Below are positions 5,335 to 8,863 of a DNA stretch of 8,863 bases, in pieces (the first letter of the stretch is position 1; each line of letters starts with the position of its first letter). The position numbers and the translations under genes are program-made. Source of the stretch: an uncultured Chloroflexota bacterium (GTDB lineage Bacteria; Chloroflexota; Limnocylindria; Limnocylindrales; CSP1-4). The stretch spans positions 1-8,863 of the forward strand of contig CAIYZX010000250.1 of the NCBI GenBank assembly GCA_903930745.1. Direction: 5' to 3'. The notes under the pieces were generated by a model, which was not told the DNA's origin, ran no database searches, and was given only the letters and a program-made list of their open reading frames with translations.

Positions 5335-7067
5335 GCGTCACCCTCGATGTCGTCCGCGGTCACGAGCGCCCCCTGGCGGACCTGTCGGCCGACGCGCCTG
5401 CCAACGACCTCCGCGAGGCGGCGTGGCCGCAGGCCCGTGCCCGGGCGGAGGATGACGATGTCGTCCGCCGTGATCGTGGCTCCGGCCGCGAGCGCGCGCG
5501 CCCAGTGCAGGCTTCGACGCGCGACGGTGGCAACGTCGTGCTCCGCCGCCACTGGCCGCTTCCGTCCGTCGCCCAGCGCGACCTCCACGGCACGGATGCC
5601 CACCACCATCTCGGCGAAGGCGGCGGGCTCAAGCGAGGCCGCGTGGTCCGGGCCGGGCATCCGCCGGTCCAGCGTAAGGTGCTTCTCCACGAGCGCGGCT
5701 CCCGCAGCCACTGCGGCCAACGCCATCTCGATCCCGGGCGTGTGATCCGACCAGCCCACCGGCACGCCGAAGGCTCGTCGCAGCGTCTCGATCGCGCGGA
5801 GGTTCGCATCCGCGGGCCGTGCGGGGTAGCTGGAGACGCAGTGGAACAACGCGAGCGGTGGGTCGCCGGCCGCCCGGACCGCATCCACCGCGTCCGCCAC
5901 CTCGGTCATGTTGGACATGCCCGTGGAGATCAGCATGGACCGGCCCATGCGGGCGACAACCTCGATGAACGGGGTGTTCGTCAACTCCCCGGATCCGACC
6001 TTGAAGGCCGGCACGTCCATCGCGTTGAGCAGGTGCGCGGAGGCCGCATCGAAGGGCGTGGACAGGAAGGCGATCCCGCGCGCCGCAGCATGCGCCGCCA
6101 GGATCGGCCATGCCTCCGCGGGCAGGGTCAGCCGCTCCAGCATCGCCCGCTGGCCGTCCTCCGCGGCGCCGGAGCGGCGCTGGTACTCGGCGGACGGAGC
6201 GCCTGCCGCGGCGAGGGCCCCGGGGTCGAAGGTCTGGAACTTGACGATGTCCGCGCCGGCGTCCACCGCCGCGTCGACCAGGGCGAGCGCGAGGTCAACG
6301 TCGCCGTTGTGGTTCACGCCGGCCTCGGCGATCACCACCACCGGGCCTGCACCCGCCACGAGGTCCCCGATGGGCACCGGGCGCACGGGGCGCGCGGCGA
6401 GGATCGCCTCGGCGGCCACCAGCTCGTGCTCCTCGTCGACGTCCACCGCGCGCTCCGCGGGCAGCTCGTGGCCCAGCGTGATCCCGGGCTGCACGAAGCG
6501 GCGCGAGGCCCGGAGGTCCGCCGGGGTCACCACGTAGAACGCGCCCGCGAGCAGGCGGTCCGGACCGGTCACGGCCACGGCCGCCACCAGGCCGCCGTCC
6601 TCGTTCGTGCCGTGGTGCCACGAGCCCGGGTGCACGGGCGCCACGGAGGTCACGCCCCGGCCGTCTGCCGCCCGGTGGCGCTCCACGGCGGCCACGACAT
6701 CGGCGGCCTCCACGAGCGGAGACGTGGGCTGGAGCAGCACGAGCGTGGCGAAGTCCACGCCGAGCGCGTCCAGCGCATGGAGCGCCACGTCCAGCGACGT
6801 CGCGGTGTCCGTCGCCAGCCCCGCCGGGCGCCGTAGCACCTCGCCACCCCACGCCTCCGCCGTGGCCGCCACTGCATCGTCATCCGTTGAGCAGACGACG
6901 CGGTTGCCCGCCGCCATCCCGCCAAGCGCGGCAGCCGCCCCGAGCCCGGTGCGTACGGCGCGCCCCACGAGCGGGATGCCGCCCACCTCGCGCAGGTTCT
7001 TGCCGGGGACGCGCTTGCTCCCGCCGCGGGCGGGGACCAGGAAGAGGATGGGGCCGGTGCTGGTCAT
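5331..7067 (-). CDS. legF/legI: Fused CMP-nonulosonate cytidylyltransferase and nonulosonate synthase (LegF-LegI)
   Basis: The 578-residue protein joins the last two pathway enzymes. Residues 6-230 form a CMP-sialate synthetase domain: VPARGGSKRVPGKNL (11-25), CSTDDD (59-64), LLQPTSPL (111-118) and VDVDEEHELVAAE (208-220), a variant of the usual metal-site DIDxxxDxxxAE. Residues 240-490 form a NeuB-type TIM barrel: IAEAGVNHNGD (246-256), VKFQTF (275-280), STPFD (336-340), KVGSGELTNTP (356-366), STGMSNMTEV (381-390), GWSDHTPG (438-445) and EKHLTLDRRMPGPDHA (461-476). Residues 517-575 are the SAF (antifreeze-like) lid with RRSLHWAR and RPGTG. The synthase domain condenses PEP with the diacetamido sugar; the first domain adds CMP. 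There is no long linker. The ATG at 7067 makes an ATGA overlap with the gene before; an in-frame GTG at 7082 would add five residues (MAALP) and has AGGA nine bases upstream. NeuA/NeuB specificity for Neu5Ac is the alternative. Confidence 0.92.
   Translation of the reverse strand: MTSTGPILFLVPARGGSKRVPGKNLREVGGIPLVGRAVRTGLGAAAALGGMAAGNRVVCSTDDDAVAATAEAWGGEVLRRPAGLATDTATSLDVALHALDALGVDFATLVLLQPTSPLVEAADVVAAVERHRAADGRGVTSVAPVHPGSWHHGTNEDGGLVAAVAVTGPDRLLAGAFYVVTPADLRASRRFVQPGITLGHELPAERAVDVDEEHELVAAEAILAARPVRPVPIGDLVAGAGPVVVIAEAGVNHNGDVDLALALVDAAVDAGADIVKFQTFDPGALAAAGAPSAEYQRRSGAAEDGQRAMLERLTLPAEAWPILAAHAAARGIAFLSTPFDAASAHLLNAMDVPAFKVGSGELTNTPFIEVVARMGRSMLISTGMSNMTEVADAVDAVRAAGDPPLALFHCVSSYPARPADANLRAIETLRRAFGVPVGWSDHTPGIEMALAAVAAGAALVEKHLTLDRRMPGPDHAASLEPAAFAEMVVGIRAVEVALGDGRKRPVAAEHDVATVARRSLHWARALAAGATITADDIVILRPGTGLRPRRLAEVVGRRVGRQVRQGALVTADDIEGDA
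5341..5345 (-). promoter_or_regulatory. Ribosome binding site of the LegG gene
   Basis: GAGGG on the minus strand, six bases before the GTG at 5334, lies inside the last codons of the fusion gene. It supports GTG initiation at the GTGA overlap. Confidence 0.6.
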
Positions 7068-8863
7068 CGGGAGGGCAGCCACTCCAGGAGGTCCTGCGCG
7101 ATCCTTTCCGCCGCAGGCCCGGGCTCGTAATGATGGGCGATGAACGCGGCACGCGCCTCGTCCGTGATCGCTCCGGCTGCCGCGGCGTCAAGGGCTGCGA
7201 GCAGCTCCGCCCCGTCCCGGACCGGCAGGGCGACCCCGGACGACACGTAGTCCAGCAGGTCGCCGCCGCAGATCCCGCTCGCGAGCAGGTTGGGCGTGCC
7301 CACGAAGACCGCCTCCGTGAGCACCGTCGAGTGGACCCCGAGGTGGGCGTCCGCTGCGGCCAGGAGCCGGTACAGGTCCACCTGCCTGACCACCGTGATG
7401 GGCGGGGGAGCAAACCCGCCGGCCGCGGCTGCAGCCTCGATGACGGCACGGTACGGGCCCTCGTCCGCCTCGGCCGGGTGGAGCTTGACCACCAGGTGGA
7501 CGTTGGGGAGGGGGCGGTCGAACAGGCGGGCAAGCACCACCGGGTAGTGAAACCGGCGGTAGATCGTGCCCCAGGTGCCGGAGAGGACGACGAGCCGGTC
7601 CTTCTCGGCGATGCCCAGCTCCCGCCGCACGTCCGCCCGGTCCGACGCGGACGGCGCGTACATCTCCAGCCTGGGGGACCCGGCGACCACCACCTCGTCC
7701 TCGCGGTAGACGCTGTCGCCCACCAGCCGATCGTGCTCCCAGCGCCCGAAGACGTACGTGCGGTCCACGAGGTGGAGGTTGTCCGGGCGGGACCGGTGGA
7801 TGTAGCCGCGGTGGTGGCGGTTGATCGTCCCGTGCTGCACCGCGGCGATGGGGACCCCCGCCCGTGACGCCGCCTCCATCCAGTCCTGCCGGTGGTACTC
7901 GTCGGCGAGGAGGACCGCCGCGGGCCGGAGGCGCCGCAGCATGCCCGCACAGCGCTCGATCGCCTGGTGCTGTAGGGCGAAGGCGCCACGGGTGAGGGCG
8001 GCGACGTCCGCGGCGAGCGCCGGACCAAGGTCAAGCCCCGCAACTGGAACGGGCACCGCCAGGCCGGCCAGGGCGGCGACGGCCCGGTCCTCCGCCGCGC
8101 AGTACGAGGGGTCCATGGGCACGTCCCGCAGCAGCACCGCGTCGTAGGGCAGGTGGCGTTCCGTGCCGGGGCCCGTCAGGTCCGCCATCGCGGCGTCGTC
8201 ATATCGGCGGATGTTCCGCTCGAGCACGATCGGCTCGAGGCGGGTGCCGCGCAGGCGATCCTCGACGGGGCCGAGGTACGGGTTCATGCGCCGTGGTCCG
8301 GCAGGGGTGGCGACCACCTGGCGTGCGTGCGCGTGGACCACCAGGAGTCGCCGCTCCGGCTCCGCGGCCAGGCGGTCAACCCGTGCCCGGATGCCCGGCA
8401 TCGTGGAGACGGGCCATGCCTCCAGGCCCACCGTGCGGAGCAGCCTGTGCACGATGCGATCCACGATGGGGGCCGTGCGCTCCACCCGGCGCACGGGCGG
8501 CTCGGCGGGCAGGGCGTCGGCATCCGGCGGCAGGATGATCTCCAGCCCGTCCGACCGGGCGAGGAGGCCCAGGATGTCACGGAGCGCGAGGTCCAGGCCG
8601 GGGTCCGCGATGATTCGCGCAGGCCGGTGGGTGGCCACCAGCTGCCGGACCAGGTGCGCCCACAGGACGCGCTCCTGGAGCCAGATCCAGTGGCGCAGGC
8701 GCACGCCGAACCACGCGGATGTCCGGCCAATGGTGAGGATGTCCACGACGCCGGTCGCGTCGGCCCAATCGTCCAGCAGGTTCGAGGTGAGGGCGATCGG
8801 GTCCAGCATGCCGAGGACCTCGTCCGCGGCGTCGCGGATGGTGATCGTGCCCGGGAGGTGGTC
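7064..8863 (-). CDS. GT-B-like surface polysaccharide protein, possible legionaminyltransferase (5'-partial)
   Basis: I do not recognise a named family with certainty. The frame has an ATG at 8809 but stays open for 18 more codons to the window edge (reading DHLPGTITIRDAADEVLG), so the true start probably lies outside. Numbered from that ATG, 581 residues are visible. The second half looks like a GT-B Rossmann module: AVQHGTIN (323-330), YVFGRWEHDRL (352-362), VVVAGSPRLEMY (373-384), LSGTWG (409-414), VVKLHPAE (440-447) and GVHSTVLTEAVFVGTP (491-506). QHG, GSPR, KLHP and S-x-x-x-EA resemble surface-carbohydrate, CDP-glycerol-transferase-like and polysialyltransferase-like proteins; an HP motif and a downstream Ser are also features of several GT-B bacterial sialyltransferases. 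I see no signal peptide or membrane helix, so it is probably cytosolic or membrane-peripheral. Its stop overlaps the fusion gene (ATGA). Transfer of legionaminic acid is inferred from context only. Confidence 0.72.
   Translation of the reverse strand, partial: DHLPGTITIRDAADEVLGMLDPIALTSNLLDDWADATGVVDILTIGRTSAWFGVRLRHWIWLQERVLWAHLVRQLVATHRPARIIADPGLDLALRDILGLLARSDGLEIILPPDADALPAEPPVRRVERTAPIVDRIVHRLLRTVGLEAWPVSTMPGIRARVDRLAAEPERRLLVVHAHARQVVATPAGPRRMNPYLGPVEDRLRGTRLEPIVLERNIRRYDDAAMADLTGPGTERHLPYDAVLLRDVPMDPSYCAAEDRAVAALAGLAVPVPVAGLDLGPALAADVAALTRGAFALQHQAIERCAGMLRRLRPAAVLLADEYHRQDWMEAASRAGVPIAAVQHGTINRHHRGYIHRSRPDNLHLVDRTYVFGRWEHDRLVGDSVYREDEVVVAGSPRLEMYAPSASDRADVRRELGIAEKDRLVVLSGTWGTIYRRFHYPVVLARLFDRPLPNVHLVVKLHPAEADEGPYRAVIEAAAAAGGFAPPPITVVRQVDLYRLLAAADAHLGVHSTVLTEAVFVGTPNLLASGICGGDLLDYVSSGVALPVRDGAELLAALDAAAAGAITDEARAAFIAHHYEPGPAAERIAQDLLEWLPSR

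Noticed and set aside
3011..5745. Plus-strand open frames of over 500 codons (3011-4609 and 4201-5745)
   Set aside because: They are low-complexity Arg/Ala/Ser/Pro-rich shadows of the nucleotidyltransferase, acetyltransferase, epimerase and synthase genes. They span several real genes and have no family signature.
1..8863. CRISPR arrays, tRNA or rRNA genes, transposases or phage genes
   Set aside because: No regularly spaced repeats, cloverleaf-like or rRNA-like sequence, or mobile-element protein motifs were seen on either strand.

Overview
The window is very GC-rich DNA (roughly 70% G+C or more by eye) with densely packed genes. All confident genes lie on the minus strand, with GC-biased third codon positions and frequent GTG starts. 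This fits a high-GC bacterium such as an actinomycete or a Chloroflexota member, but nothing here fixes the taxon.

From base 8863 down to 346 the window is one polycistronic block of seven genes in which every gene overlaps the next, leaving no intergenic base. In transcription order: (1) a 5'-truncated GT-B-like protein, probably a glycosyltransferase, that runs off the right edge; (2) a two-domain fusion of a CMP-nonulosonate cytidylyltransferase (LegF/NeuA type) and a nonulosonate synthase (LegI/NeuB type, with C-terminal SAF domain); (3) a hydrolysing NDP-sugar 2-epimerase (LegG/NeuC); (4) a NeuD/PglD-type left-handed beta-helix N-acetyltransferase (LegH role); (5) a CBS-pair plus nucleotidyltransferase protein of the PtmE type; (6) an SDR-family NDP-sugar 4,6-dehydratase (LegB); (7) a PLP-dependent sugar aminotransferase (LegC).

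Together these form an essentially complete route to CMP-legionaminic acid (a bacterial sialic-acid-like 5,7-diamino nonulosonate). PtmE activates the amino sugar-1-phosphate, LegB makes the 4-keto-6-deoxy sugar, LegC aminates C4 and LegH acetylates it. LegG then releases and epimerises the sugar, the LegI domain condenses it with phosphoenolpyruvate, and the LegF domain activates the product with CTP. The PtmE-type gene suggests the GDP-linked version of the pathway described in Campylobacter jejuni rather than the UDP-linked one. The leading gene is then a natural candidate for the transferase that uses the activated sugar, but this is inference from position and fold-level motifs.

Bases 1-345, downstream of the last gene, hold no supported gene. 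They are rich in inverted repeats, including a perfect 13-bp hairpin at 67-103 that may end the operon transcript. The promoter of the operon lies outside the window.

The most noteworthy points are the LegF-LegI fusion (in the reverse of reaction order), the gap-free arrangement of the whole pathway, and the unassigned glycosyltransferase-like protein.
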